A DNA stretch of 64,000 bases from Hallella colorans (GTDB lineage Bacteria > Bacteroidota > Bacteroidia > Bacteroidales > Bacteroidaceae), in the NCBI RefSeq assembly GCF_003096815.1, contig NZ_QENY01000009.1, positions 1-64,000 on the forward strand. The letters are read 5' to 3'. Made by a program: the position numbers and the translations under genes. This document shows, one piece after another, positions 15,901 through 25,261 of this stretch. The number at the start of each line of letters is the position of its first letter. The stretch's first letter is position 1. Under the pieces are notes generated by a model. The model saw only the letters and a list, made by a program, of their open reading frames with translations. It was not told where the DNA came from and did not search any database.

Positions 15901-17373
15901 CTATTCTCCACGAGTGGCTTCGCGAGCCAGCAGGGTAAACACCCCGTCCATAGTTTCTTGCCCATAGGTTTGTTTTAGTTCGAGTGGCGTGCCATGAGCT
16001 CTAATTTTTCCATCCACCATGATAGATATCCGGTCACAGTATTCAGCCTCGTCCATATAGTGTGTGGTTACAAACACTGTGATGCCGCGTGCTGCCGCAT
16101 CATAGATAAGTTTCCAAAACTGCCGACGTGTAGCTGGGTCCACGCCACCCGTTGGCTCATCGAGAAACACCACGTCAGGTTCATGGAAAATGCTGACCGA
16201 GAATGCTATTTTTTGTTTCCAGCCCAAAGGCAACGATTTGACCAGCGAGTTGCGATGCTTTTCAAAATTCAGCCGTCGGAGCATCTCGTCCATTTTTCTT
16301 GAGATATCGTCAGCGTGCATGCCGTATATGCCCCCAAAGAGTTTTATATTCTGTGCCACAGTCATGTCTTCGTATAGCGAGAAGCGCTGGCTCATGTATC
16401 CAATGCACTTCTTGATTTGTTCAGATTGTCGTCTGATGTCAAATCCTGCCACTGTGCCCGTTCCTTGGGTTGGCTTGCTAAGCCCTGTCAGCATGTGCAT
16501 GGCTGTGGTTTTTCCTGCGCCATTTGCACCCAAAAATCCAAAGATCTCACCTCTACGCACGGAAAATGATATGTCGTCTACAGCGTGGAACGATCCGAAG
16601 GCCTTAACCAAATGGTCCACCTTTATCACATCATCTTCATTTTGCGCTTGATTCGTTGTTACATGTTGAACGTGTTGCAAACCCGGTGGGTTGAAAATAT
16701 CTGCAAACTGGGTTAAAATAGCGTCGGGCGTATCAATGGCCCTTATTTTGCCTTGGTCTAAAAAGGCCACTCGGTCACAACATCTTATCTCGTCTATATA
16801 GGGTGTGGCGGCCACAATGGTGATGTTTCTTTGTTTCAAAGATTTCAGCATTTGCCAAAGTTCTTTCCTTGAAACAGGATCCACACCCGTTGTTGGCTCG
16901 TCAAGAAAAAGCACAACGGGTTGATGAATCAATGCGCAAGACAGAGCCAATTTTTGTTTCATGCCCCCTGACAGGGCGCCAGCCTTTCTTTTTTTGAAAG
17001 GTTCTATTTGGGTGTAAATAGCTTTTATCCCATCGTATCCAGCCTTGACCGTGGTGCCAAACAGGTCTGCAAAAAAATTGAGGTTTTCTTCTACCGTCAA
17101 GTCTTGGTACAGCGAGAATTTCCCAGGCATATAGCCTACGCGTTGCCTGATAGCCTTATATTGTCTCACTACATCGTAGCCATTGATACGTGCGTTGCCC
17201 GAATCTGGAAGCAAGAGCGTTGCCATGATACGAAATAGAGTGGTTTTGCCTGCGCCGTCAGGACCAATCAATCCAAAAATTTCGCCTTGGTTGACACATA
17301 TTGAAACATCGTCGAGGGCTTGAACAGCGCCGTAACGCTTGCTTACATGGTTTATATCTATTGCGTTCATCAA
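15901..17373 (-). CDS. Duplicated ABC ATPase (two nucleotide-binding domains in one chain)
   Basis: 490 residues with two ABC domains in tandem, as in YbhF. Domain 1: Walker A GPDGAGKT (37-44), signature ALSGGMKQ, Walker B FLDEP (156-160). Domain 2: Walker A GANGAGKT (282-289), a modified signature SLPLGWKQ, Walker B VVFLDEP. The altered second signature is usual in the YbhF/YhiH type and does not point to decay. It powers the permease pair at 13706-15885. A second Met at position 2 is an alternative start. Only 3 bases separate it from the HlyD gene. Confidence 0.93.
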   Translation of the reverse strand: MMNAIDINHVSKRYGAVQALDDVSICVNQGEIFGLIGPDGAGKTTLFRIMATLLLPDSGNARINGYDVVRQYKAIRQRVGYMPGKFSLYQDLTVEENLNFFADLFGTTVKAGYDGIKAIYTQIEPFKKRKAGALSGGMKQKLALSCALIHQPVVLFLDEPTTGVDPVSRKELWQMLKSLKQRNITIVAATPYIDEIRCCDRVAFLDQGKIRAIDTPDAILTQFADIFNPPGLQHVQHVTTNQAQNEDDVIKVDHLVKAFGSFHAVDDISFSVRRGEIFGFLGANGAGKTTAMHMLTGLSKPTQGTGTVAGFDIRRQSEQIKKCIGYMSQRFSLYEDMTVAQNIKLFGGIYGMHADDISRKMDEMLRRLNFEKHRNSLVKSLPLGWKQKIAFSVSIFHEPDVVFLDEPTGGVDPATRRQFWKLIYDAAARGITVFVTTHYMDEAEYCDRISIMVDGKIRAHGTPLELKQTYGQETMDGVFTLLAREATRGE

Positions 17374-17376
17374 TGA

Positions 17377-18270
17377 TTATATGTTCATTCCGCCATACAT
17401 GCCAATCTTGATGCGACCGTCATTTTTCACAGCTATCTTAACGGCGTACACTTGGTCAGCCCGTTCATCGTCTGTCAAGACAGTTTTTGGGGTGAACTCT
17501 GAGCGTGGCGAGATCCATACCACTTTGCCCGTATATTCTTGGCGTTGGTTGTCGCCGTAGTCGCTAAACACTTTCACCTGTTGCCCTATCTTTATTTTTC
17601 CTAACTGGCGGTTGGTGATATAAGCTCGCAAAAAAACATTCTTGGTATCGGCGACCTTAAATAGGGGCTTGCCTATTGTGGCAAACTCGCCCTGCTCTGC
17701 ATACTTTTCCAATACAGTGCCAGATATGGGCGATGATATGTGGCACTTCTTAAGCTGATCCAAAATTTGATATTTTTGTATCTCGTTCGCACTTATTTGT
17801 GAGTTGAGGGTACGGTTGTTGCTATTTAGGGATGATAGCTTGGCGTCAAGTTCGCGTTTCAACACGTTGACAGCAGATGTAGCGTCGTCAAGCTGTTTGC
17901 GGTTGGCAGCTCCATTGTTGACCAATGTCTCAAAACGTTTCTGTTCTTTTTCGGCATTTGTTATTTGCTGTCTGAGAGCGGCTATTTGTGTGTTGATATT
18001 AGGTTTCTGGTTGGCGATGGAGGCTGTGCTTGCACCTATCTGTCGAGCTTTTAACGCCAACTGAACTGTGTCAATAAGGCCTACCTGCTCATCTTTGCCG
18101 ATGGTAGATCCCTCTGTGACATTGAGTTGCATCAGCCTGCCATTTTGTTCGGCAGAGACTATGATCTCTGTGGCCTCAAAAATGCCAGTGGCTTCGTATG
18201 GATTTTCTTTGGATGTGCAGGCTGACAGTAGTGCCGCAATGCTTATGATTGCTATTTTTCTCGTTTTCAT
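17377..18270 (-). CDS. HlyD-family periplasmic adaptor lipoprotein
   Basis: 297 residues. Lipobox LLSACTSK near residue 18 makes it a lipoprotein, unlike E. coli YbhG. The barrel-sandwich half motifs (IIVSAEQNGRLMQLNVTEGSTIGKDE and later CHISSPISGTVLEKYAEQGE) flank a coiled-coil hairpin (about residues 75-165, Gln/Lys/Leu-rich). It links the inner-membrane ABC pump to the outer-membrane TolC-type channel encoded just upstream. One base separates it from that gene's stop region. Confidence 0.92.
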   Translation of the reverse strand: MKTRKIAIISIAALLSACTSKENPYEATGIFEATEIIVSAEQNGRLMQLNVTEGSTIGKDEQVGLIDTVQLALKARQIGASTASIANQKPNINTQIAALRQQITNAEKEQKRFETLVNNGAANRKQLDDATSAVNVLKRELDAKLSSLNSNNRTLNSQISANEIQKYQILDQLKKCHISSPISGTVLEKYAEQGEFATIGKPLFKVADTKNVFLRAYITNRQLGKIKIGQQVKVFSDYGDNQRQEYTGKVVWISPRSEFTPKTVLTDDERADQVYAVKIAVKNDGRIKIGMYGGMNI

Positions 18271-18271
18271 G

Positions 18272-19519
18272 TCAGTTGTTGTTGATATGCTTGAGTTGAT
18301 AAATTGCTTGCAAAAGTTGAATCTCGTGTATGGATTTTTGTTGCCGTGCCTCGCTCACGGCATTTACGTCGCGCAGCATCTCATTGACGGTCTCAATGCC
18401 ATTTTGTACCTTTGTCATGGCTATGCGGTGTATATTTTCACGTAATTGGATTATACTGTCGTCTTGTTTTATTTTTTGGCGCAGGTCATCTATACCACCT
18501 ATTGCAGCCTCATTTTGAATGCGCATGTTAAAAAGAAAGGTCTCTCGTTCCTTGTCCACGATTTGTTTTTTTATGCCAAGGTTTCTTAAATCATTTTTTC
18601 GCGTGTAAAAAGGTGAGATTTTCCATGTCAAGGTAATGCCTCCTGCCACCATGCCCGGGTTCATCATATCCATCACTTTGTTGTGGTACATGGCCATAAC
18701 AAATGCGCTTAGGGTGGGTATGAGCTTGGTGTCAAGGGCTTTGCGCTGTGTGTCGAGCAATTGTTGTTGGGCCAAATAATATGACATCTCTGGTCGTTGC
18801 GTTGCGTCACCCATTGACGGTATAGCTGTGGTGGGCTTGACAAGATGGGTGTTTTGGTCCACATCTTTGCCAATAAACAGGCCAAGCATGCGGGCATAGG
18901 CTTTTCGAGAGGTGCGAAGGCTACCTTCCTGCTGTATCGCGCGCAGTTGCTCCACCTTTACATTATCTATGTCAGACTGGTTGGCCACCCCACCATTCAT
19001 CATGGCTTGCACTGTGCTGAGGCTCAAGTCAAGATCGCTCTGCATGATTTTCATCTGCTTAAGCTGCTCATCTATCATTAAAATGCTAAAGAACAGCTCG
19101 TCCACACGACTATTGATATCGTACAAACGCACGCTCAATTGATTTTTATTCACATTAGTCTGTGCCATCTCCACTTTCTTTCTCGCGCACACTGCGCCCC
19201 CGTCATAAACCAATTGGTTGACCTGAAGGCTGCCGTTTAGCAAGTAGTTTTTCATGTCGCCCATGCCCATCGCGTCCATTTGTGGCGTTTGCTTGATAGG
19301 GTCTGTGAAGCCGTTGGCACCAAAACTAAACTTCACCTCGGGCAGAAAAGCTTTCACGGCATTAGATAAAGTGTACGTTTGGCTTTGCTGTATCAAGTCA
19401 TATTGTTTGATCAAAGGATATTGAGCTCGAGCCAACTCGTGGCATCGCTCCAAAGTAAGCTGTGCGAAACATGGCGTGATGATGAGCGATAGCAAAAGTA
19501 TAGACAATGTTTGTTTCAT
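18272..19519 (-). CDS. TolC-family outer-membrane efflux channel
   Basis: About 415 residues from the ATG at 19519 (MKQTLSILLLSLII); the frame opens at 19546 but those nine residues precede the signal peptide and overlap the promoter. Cleavage is likely after CFA. The body consists of long amphipathic helices typical of the OEP family (MKIMQSDLDLSLSTVQAMM, VANQSDIDNVKVEQLRA). It is first in an operon TolC-HlyD-ATPase-permease-permease, a complete type I-like export system. Confidence 0.92.
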   Translation of the reverse strand: MKQTLSILLLSLIITPCFAQLTLERCHELARAQYPLIKQYDLIQQSQTYTLSNAVKAFLPEVKFSFGANGFTDPIKQTPQMDAMGMGDMKNYLLNGSLQVNQLVYDGGAVCARKKVEMAQTNVNKNQLSVRLYDINSRVDELFFSILMIDEQLKQMKIMQSDLDLSLSTVQAMMNGGVANQSDIDNVKVEQLRAIQQEGSLRTSRKAYARMLGLFIGKDVDQNTHLVKPTTAIPSMGDATQRPEMSYYLAQQQLLDTQRKALDTKLIPTLSAFVMAMYHNKVMDMMNPGMVAGGITLTWKISPFYTRKNDLRNLGIKKQIVDKERETFLFNMRIQNEAAIGGIDDLRQKIKQDDSIIQLRENIHRIAMTKVQNGIETVNEMLRDVNAVSEARQQKSIHEIQLLQAIYQLKHINNN

Positions 19520-19543
19520 GTGATCCACGTTTAGTCGTGCTTG

Positions 19544-19551
19544 CAAAGTTA
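19544..19551 (-). promoter_or_regulatory. -7 box (TAACTTTG) of the export operon
   Basis: TAACTTTGC on the minus strand, 25 bases upstream of the TolC-family start. No clear -33 TTG. Confidence 0.55.
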
Positions 19552-20386
19552 AAAAAAAGATTTATTTTTTTATTATTTCTTTGATATTTAATGTTTTGCA
19601 GATTAAAAATACTTACTTATCGCTATGGGTCGTTTATTGTAAGATGCCGCTGCACGAAACAATTTTTTTTGTCACGACAGCAAATAATGGCTGATATCTT
19701 TTCACGATATAGCAGCTATTGGAAGTTTTTTAGCTTTTAAAAAAAGCATTCCTAAACATGAGTATAGAGTTTTTTCCCCAAGAAGAGGATGTTATATAGA
19801 CAGACTGGCAAAATGTCAAAAGAGGGTAATAAAAGTGGGATGTGAAAATCTTTTTTGTTGGAAACAAAGAGTCTAAGATGTCATCTTATATTCATACATA
19901 GTGAAATATAAGCTGTGAATGGCAGATGTTGAAAATAGTTTAATTCATGGTTTAAGAGCCGCATATTTCAGAAACTTTGACCGTTTGGCATGAAATACGC
20001 CTAAATTTGGAGATTTTGCAACATTGTGTCATTCAGCACTTTGCGGGTGTGTCATTTTCTATGCGTGAATGACCGTTGCTTGGTAGTGCCGTGATTAAGC
20101 CCTAATCATCGTGCAATGAGTGCTTAAAGGCAAGACCATTAGTGATTATTTGCGTCGTGTTTAAGTGTTAAACGAAAGGCGAATGGTACTTAAATGCAAC
20201 CCCGAAACTTGAACAAGGCACATAGCTTGAATATTTCTAACTCAAAACGTGCCTAATCGTTGGTTTCGCTTTAAGAACTTAACGAAAAATTATTGACCAT
20301 TTTTTAGGACAAATATGGGATAAACCTTCTAACAATTAAGTTGCGATTTTGCGCATGAATATACATTAGTTGTCGTGCCATGCGTC
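19552..20386. other. 835-base intergenic region
   Basis: No credible ORF or RNA gene. AT-rich at the left. It includes a 57-base degenerate repeat (20075-20131) that aligns without gaps to 1314-1370. The rest shows nothing I can name. Confidence 0.5.
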
Positions 20387-21226
20387 TTATTTAGGTGATG
20401 GGTAGTTGTATTTGTAGCGGTCGGGATATACCGTCCGAGTGTTGGGATACCAGTTTTTCTCCACCGAAACCTCTATGGAGAGCGTGGGGTTGGGAGTCCA
20501 TCTCACTGTCGCGCCCAATTTGTCGCCCAACCCATTGTACATTGATGGCAGCATGCCGTATAATCCACGCCCCCAATAATAACCACAGCCCGCAAGACCA
20601 TCGTTCACGATAGATTTTTGGCCATAGATGTATCCAGCCCAATGTTCGTCAAACTGATAGCCCAATTGGCCATACAGTCCGCCTGAGGTGTAGCTGTTTC
20701 CATTCCAGTTAATATGGTCGAGATAGCCACCTGCGGCCACCCACGCCCGTTTGCCCAAAGGCTGTAGCCAAGTGGCATTGATGTTTTGCGCGAGGCCGGC
20801 GCCGCTTGGCGCGCGCTTGCCGAACATGGCAAAAGCGCTCAAACTTAGGCTCACGTTGAGTCCTTGGTGCATGCCACCATAAAGATAGTGATAGGGCCAT
20901 GATACGGGATAGACGCGGGGGGCGCAAGAAGGGCTTGAGCAAGGCTTGCGTTTGCAATGGAGAGAGTCTGCCACGGTGGTTCCGATCGTGCTTGTGCCCT
21001 GACAGCTGGTCAAGTCATGCGGCTCTTTTGCCGTGGGCACAGCTGCCTGAACATGTGGCGACGCTACCTGTGGCACCATGCCCATGGGTGGGGCAAGCGT
21101 GGCCTTCGAGCTCATGGCCATGCCGGGCTTCATGGTGTTGAGGGTGGAAAGCTTGTCTTGCTGGGCATGCCCCAATGTGACTGCAATGAGGCACCACGCC
21201 ATAACATAATATCTTTTGATGTTCAT
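20387..21226 (-). CDS. Secreted protein with probable outer-membrane beta-barrel half (hypothetical)
   Basis: 279 residues. A signal peptide (cleavage near GHAQ) is followed by a low-complexity Met/Pro/Ala/Ser stretch to about residue 70 and a short Cys-rich segment (CKRKPCSSPSC, about residues 91-101). From residue 118 the protein has alternating aromatic/Gly strands (GGMHQGLNVSLSLSAFAMFG; GGLYGQLGYQFDEHW) and conserved-looking GWY-type turns, like small Bacteroidota outer-membrane barrels. No family is recognised. The first ATG fits the signal peptide, and a TATATTTG box lies 45 bases upstream. Alternative: a periplasmic adhesin-like protein. Confidence 0.65.
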   Translation of the reverse strand: MNIKRYYVMAWCLIAVTLGHAQQDKLSTLNTMKPGMAMSSKATLAPPMGMVPQVASPHVQAAVPTAKEPHDLTSCQGTSTIGTTVADSLHCKRKPCSSPSCAPRVYPVSWPYHYLYGGMHQGLNVSLSLSAFAMFGKRAPSGAGLAQNINATWLQPLGKRAWVAAGGYLDHINWNGNSYTSGGLYGQLGYQFDEHWAGYIYGQKSIVNDGLAGCGYYWGRGLYGMLPSMYNGLGDKLGATVRWTPNPTLSIEVSVEKNWYPNTRTVYPDRYKYNYPSPK

Positions 21227-21270
21227 GTTCTTAATTTTTGATAGCGGCTTGCGAGAGCGATATGTTGTCG

Positions 21271-21278
21271 CAAATATA
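21271..21278 (-). promoter_or_regulatory. -7 box (TATATTTG) for the gene at 20387
   Basis: Minus-strand TATATTTGC located 45 bases upstream of the ATG at 21226; -33 not clear. Confidence 0.5.
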
Positions 21279-21374
21279 CAGAAAGTTGTTGATAGCGATG
21301 TGTCGGTTTAGTTTTTTTATTATACTTTTGTATAAAAATCGCTAAAACGATACCGTAGCTCGTGCCACATTGGT

Positions 21375-21382
21375 TAACTTTG
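21375..21382 (+). promoter_or_regulatory. -7 box (TAACTTTG) for the gene at 21410
   Basis: Plus-strand TAACTTTG 28 bases before the ATG. A second candidate, TACTTTTG, lies at 21323-21330. Confidence 0.5.
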
Positions 21383-21409
21383 TAACGATTCTAAAAAACA
21401 TGTACGTGT

Positions 21410-21988
21410 ATGAAAAAACAATTAACGGTTTTGTTGTTGGCACTCATTCTTGCTAATTCTGCCAACGCCCAAGTGTACAAGGACATTAAGCAGACACCCA
21501 AAGAGCGTTTGAACACACTGTTGAGAGATATAAAGCGTGGTATACAAAAAACCGGTGACAGTCTCAATGAATTATTAGGTTACGACAGTAGTCGTGATAA
21601 AACATTGGTGGAGATAGATGGCGTGATGTACATGCCGGTGTACACCACCAACCGTTTCACGGCAGACTCCACGGGAATGTATGTGGCGTGCCGAGCCGAT
21701 TTTATGCGTCGATACAGCCATGCGAATGTCATCTCGACTGTCATTCCACAAGAGACATGGGACGAGACAGTCATCAAGGATAACAAAAAGGTTGTGATGT
21801 ATAAGCGCAGTGTATGGTGCTATGTGTTGGCCAAGGATGGTGAGGATGGCTATATAAACGCCCGATACGCGTTCAAGCAACTGCGAAAGCCCGGACAGAA
21901 ATGGCTGACACCTGAGGGTTATTGGCCTAAATTTGAGCGCGCGGACGCCATTCCTAACGCTCATTACAAAAAATTGAAAAAACAATAA
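21410..21988 (+). CDS. Secreted protein of unknown function
   Basis: 192 residues with a clear signal peptide (LTVLLLALILANSANAQ). The mature part starts with a basic amphipathic helix (TPKERLNTLLRDIKRGIQK) and continues as a mixed domain with many Tyr and Asp. No family recognised. It is followed after 6 bases by the TPR gene, so the two are an operon and may act together. Confidence 0.7.
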   Translation: MKKQLTVLLLALILANSANAQVYKDIKQTPKERLNTLLRDIKRGIQKTGDSLNELLGYDSSRDKTLVEIDGVMYMPVYTTNRFTADSTGMYVACRADFMRRYSHANVISTVIPQETWDETVIKDNKKVVMYKRSVWCYVLAKDGEDGYINARYAFKQLRKPGQKWLTPEGYWPKFERADAIPNAHYKKLKKQ

Positions 21989-21994
21989 AAACTA

Positions 21995-22816
21995 ATGAAC
22001 TTCTTGAGAAAACTTTTTGGCAACGACAACATGACTGCCGAAGAGGCTGAGCGAGAACGCCAAGCCAAAGAATTTGACGTGCTGAAATATGATGGCGTGG
22101 CTGCGTTGCACCAAAATGCGCTGCCTTATGCCGTCAAGTGTCTCACCCATGCGCTCGAAATAAAAGATGACGCTGAGACGCGCGACTATCTTGCGCAAGC
22201 ATTGATTAGAAGCAACAATATGGAGGCCGCGTATGAGCAGCTAAGCCGTTTGGCCTCTCTTGAGCCTGACAATGTGCGTATCTGGCTGCGCATGGCAGAC
22301 GTGGCTTACATGATGGAAAACTATGATGCCATGACAGATGCATGCGAGAAAGCTATCGGGATAGATAGCGAGAACGCCATAGCCAACTATTCTTACGCGC
22401 GTGCGTATATAGGAAAGGATAGGTGCGCCGATGCCATCGGCTATCTCACCAAGGCTATCAGCGTGTCTGAAGACAACCCCTTTTGGGAGGCTTGCCTGCT
22501 TCGGGGGCAAACCTATCTGAAGATGGGTAATATCGAGCAAGCCTCTAAAGACGCCGACAACATGCTACAACAGCTTGGTGACAACGAGGACGCACTGCTG
22601 CTCAAGGCGCGTTGCGTGACCGCGGAGGATGACAAGACGGCGGCTATGAGCTATTATGGCAGAGTTATAGATGCAAACCCATTTTGTGCCGAGGCTTACG
22701 AGAAGAGAGCTACCCTAAGAGAAATGACGGGTGATAACACTGGGGCGCAAGCTGATAGAGATGCCTTGGCGGAGCTGGTCGCCCATAACAGACCGGACGA
22801 AAACAAGCAGGAATGA
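21995..22816 (+). CDS. Tetratricopeptide-repeat protein
   Basis: 273 residues without a signal peptide, so cytoplasmic. At least five TPR-like helix pairs run from about residue 32: ALPYAVKCLTHALEIKDD, MEAAYEQLSRLASLEPDN, YDAMTDACEKAIGIDSEN, CADAIGYLTKAISVSEDN, and KTAAMSYYGRVIDANPF. TPR proteins act as binding scaffolds; the partner is unknown. Its stop is at 22814-22816, inside the left arm of a leader-like inverted repeat. Confidence 0.85.
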   Translation: MNFLRKLFGNDNMTAEEAERERQAKEFDVLKYDGVAALHQNALPYAVKCLTHALEIKDDAETRDYLAQALIRSNNMEAAYEQLSRLASLEPDNVRIWLRMADVAYMMENYDAMTDACEKAIGIDSENAIANYSYARAYIGKDRCADAIGYLTKAISVSEDNPFWEACLLRGQTYLKMGNIEQASKDADNMLQQLGDNEDALLLKARCVTAEDDKTAAMSYYGRVIDANPFCAEAYEKRATLREMTGDNTGAQADRDALAELVAHNRPDENKQE

Positions 22817-22882
22817 TGGCATGAAGGCCAACTTGCGCGACGTCTTTTGTTTCTGCCAGTCTGCCATCATGACGCAAAAGAC
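22813..22882 (+). promoter_or_regulatory. Two interlocking inverted repeats upstream of the DAHP synthase gene
   Basis: ATGATGGCA (22813-22821) can pair with TGCCATCAT (22862-22870). GTCTTTTG (22842-22849) can pair with CAAAAGAC (22875-22882). The arms interleave, so the two stems exclude each other or form a pseudoknot. They lie 140-200 bases before the ATG at 23021. An attenuator-like role is inference only. Confidence 0.35.
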
Positions 22883-23020
22883 TTGTGGGCTGCACGAATG
22901 ATAAGAGATCGTGAAATGGCCGTAGAGGAGATAAGATCGTGATGGCAATAAAAAAGAGAAGAATAAATAGAAAAGGAGCCGTTCGATCTTCGACTACCTA
23001 CCTTAAAATAAAAATAGGAT

Positions 23021-24079
23021 ATGGAATTAACATCTTTGAATTTGCCCTGTGACAGGGAGCGTCCCTTTGTTTTGGCGGGGCCGTGCAGCGCCGAGACAGA
23101 GGAGCAGGTGATGGCCACGGCCAAGCAATTGAGAGATAAAGGTTGCCACATGTTTCGTGCGGGCGTGTGGAAACCACGTACCAAGCCCGGAGGATTTGAG
23201 GGCAATGGCGAGCTGGCTTTGCCTTGGCTCAAGCGCGTGAAAGAGGAGACGGGCATGCTTGTGGCTACTGAGGTGGCCAAGCCAGAGCATGTGGAGCTTT
23301 GCCTGAAATATGGCATTGATATTCTTTGGATAGGCGCTCGCACGGCCGCCAATCCTTTTGGCATGCAAGATGTGGCCGACAGCCTGCGAGGGGTCGACGT
23401 GCCGGTGTTGGTGAAAAACCCAGTCAACCCTGACTTGGAGTTATGGATTGGGGCTTTGGAACGGCTCTATCAGGTAGGAGTGAAGCGCATGGCGGCCATA
23501 CATCGGGGATTTTCCAGTTACGAAAAAAAAATTTATCGCAACCTGCCCATGTGGCAAATACCAATGGAATTGCATCGCCGCATACCCAACTTGCCACTTA
23601 TCTGCGACCCCAGCCATATCGGGGGGCGGCGTGAACTGATAGCGCCGCTGTGCCAACAAGCCATGGACATGGGTTTTGATGGGCTTATCATAGAGAGCCA
23701 TTGCAATCCGGATGAGGCATGGACCGATGCAAGCCAGCAAGTAACGCCTGATGTGCTCAATTGCATTTTAGACCTTCTTGTGGTGCGCAGCGAGACTGAC
23801 GGCACGGAGGACATCAAGCTGCTGAGGCGCCAAATAGATGAGTATGATAACCAGATTTTGGAGCTATTGGCCGAGCGAATGCGTGTATGCAGAGAGATAG
23901 GAAAATATAAGAAAGAACAAAATATGACGGTCTTCCAACCCCATCGCTATGGCGAGATATTGGAAAAGCGGGGTGCGCAGGCCATGTCAAGTGGATTGGA
24001 CGCTGAAAATGTAGCCAAAATTTTTGAAATTATCCATCAAGAAAGCGTAAGGCAACAATTGGAGATAATTAACCAATAA
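23021..24079 (+). CDS. Bifunctional DAHP synthase / chorismate mutase
   Basis: 352 residues. Residues about 1-262 are a DAHP synthase of the KDO8P-synthase-like type: FVLAGPCSAETEEQ, FRAGVWKPRTKPGGFEG, VGVKRMAAIHRGFSSY, LICDPSHIGGRRE, GLIIESHCNPDEA. Residues about 268-352 are a chorismate mutase type II (AroQ): LLRRQIDEYDNQILELLAERM and EIGKYKKEQNMTVFQPHR. It runs the first step of aromatic synthesis and the chorismate-to-prephenate step. In many bacteria of this fusion type, prephenate feedback through the mutase domain controls the synthase. Other phenylalanine genes are not adjacent. The ATG at 23021 starts just before the conserved domain. Confidence 0.95.
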   Translation: MELTSLNLPCDRERPFVLAGPCSAETEEQVMATAKQLRDKGCHMFRAGVWKPRTKPGGFEGNGELALPWLKRVKEETGMLVATEVAKPEHVELCLKYGIDILWIGARTAANPFGMQDVADSLRGVDVPVLVKNPVNPDLELWIGALERLYQVGVKRMAAIHRGFSSYEKKIYRNLPMWQIPMELHRRIPNLPLICDPSHIGGRRELIAPLCQQAMDMGFDGLIIESHCNPDEAWTDASQQVTPDVLNCILDLLVVRSETDGTEDIKLLRRQIDEYDNQILELLAERMRVCREIGKYKKEQNMTVFQPHRYGEILEKRGAQAMSSGLDAENVAKIFEIIHQESVRQQLEIINQ

Positions 24080-24387
24080 AACGCTTGATGTGGACGCGCG
24101 GGCAAGGCCTACGGTCTTTGCCATTGCGTTTGTCCAACATTTTAATATTCATTCGCATTGCGTTTATGGCTCAAACATAGCATGTTTTGATACTAATCGC
24201 ATGGCCATTGAGCCCTAATCGCCATGCGAATAATATCCAATGGCCACGCGTTGAAAACAATATTTCGGTAAAATATCTCATTTGTCTTGTTTTTTCAATA
24301 TAATTGTGATAGTGTTTTTCGTTTGAACGGATACCACGCTTAATGGGAGTGGTTAATATAAAAATATTTGATTTTTTTGTCGAAACA
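24080..24387. other. Intergenic region with degenerate repeat
   Basis: No gene. ATTCGCAT (24151-24158) and ATGCGAAT (24224-24231) are perfect inverted copies within a block that resembles sequences at 35414 and 61893. The right part is AT-rich and leads to the infC promoter. Confidence 0.5.
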
Positions 24388-24419
24388 TTTGCATGGTTGC
24401 TATATTTTTGGTAATTTTG
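24388..24419 (+). promoter_or_regulatory. Promoter of the infC-rpmI-rplT operon
   Basis: TTTG (24388-24391), 20-base spacer, TAATTTTG (24412-24419). A complete consensus match. The predicted leader of about 55 bases is short for L20-type autoregulation. Confidence 0.8.
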
Positions 24420-24480
24420 CACGCTGAATCAGGACGTTATGCGTCTGGTCATAAATATGTTAAGCTTTTAAAATAGTTGA

Positions 24481-25182
24481 ATGAAGAAAGGCAATATGAA
24501 GAATCAGTATCGCGTGAATGGACAGATACATGTCCGCGAGGTTCGCGTGGTCAGTGACAATGGTGCAGAAGTGATGCCAACTCGCCAAGCGTTAGACTTG
24601 GCTCGGCAGCAAGGCGTAGACCTTGTAGAGATATCTCCTAACGCCCAGCCACCTGTTTGCAGAATCATCGACTATAGCAAATTCCTTTATCAGCAGAAAA
24701 AGCGACAAAAGGAAATGAAGCAAAAACAGACCAAGGTTGAGGTTAAGGAGATTAGATTCGGACCTCAGACCGATGATCATGATTATAATTTCAAGTTGAA
24801 ACACGCCAAAGGGTTCTTGGAAGAGGGTAACAAAGTGCGTGCCTATGTTTTTTTTAGAGGTCGTTCCATCTTGTTCAAAGAACAGGGAGAGGTGCTGTTG
24901 CTACGTTTTGCTAACGACTTGGAGGAGTATGCCAAAGTGGAGCAGTTGCCTAAACTTGAGGGCAAAAAGATGTTCCTCTACCTTGCGCCGAAAAAGGTTA
25001 GCGTCGTGAAACAGAGCCAACAAAAAAGAGACAGATTGGCCGCTGAGCAGGCCGCCAAGGAAAAAATCAAGGCAGAGGTTGCTGAGAGCGCCTCGAGAAA
25101 CGGTTTGTTAGACAATGCCAAGGGAGGCGAGAGCTTGAAAAATCTCATAAACGAGGATCAAAATCCTGATCGCGAAGAGTGA
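24481..25182 (+). CDS. infC: Translation initiation factor IF-3
   Basis: 233 residues. Both IF3 domains are present: the N-domain ([19 protein letters not shown], then [19 protein letters not shown]) and, after the Lys-rich linker, the C-domain ([31 protein letters not shown]). It binds the 30S subunit and favours correct start codon pairing. A C-terminal tail of about 50 residues, rich in Ala, Lys and Glu, extends beyond the E. coli length of 180, as is usual in Bacteroidota. An ATG start is used rather than the AUU of enterobacteria. An alternative internal Met is at 24496. Confidence 0.97.
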   Translation: MKKGNMKNQYRVNGQIHVREVRVVSDNGAEVMPTRQALDLARQQGVDLVEISPNAQPPVCRIIDYSKFLYQQKKRQKEMKQKQTKVEVKEIRFGPQTDDHDYNFKLKHAKGFLEEGNKVRAYVFFRGRSILFKEQGEVLLLRFANDLEEYAKVEQLPKLEGKKMFLYLAPKKVSVVKQSQQKRDRLAAEQAAKEKIKAEVAESASRNGLLDNAKGGESLKNLINEDQNPDREE

Positions 25183-25261
25183 CAATGAAGCAAAAACTGA
25201 GTGGAAGCGCCAGGTATATGCGTAGCCACCTTTTATTGATAACAATTTAAATTAACAAAAA

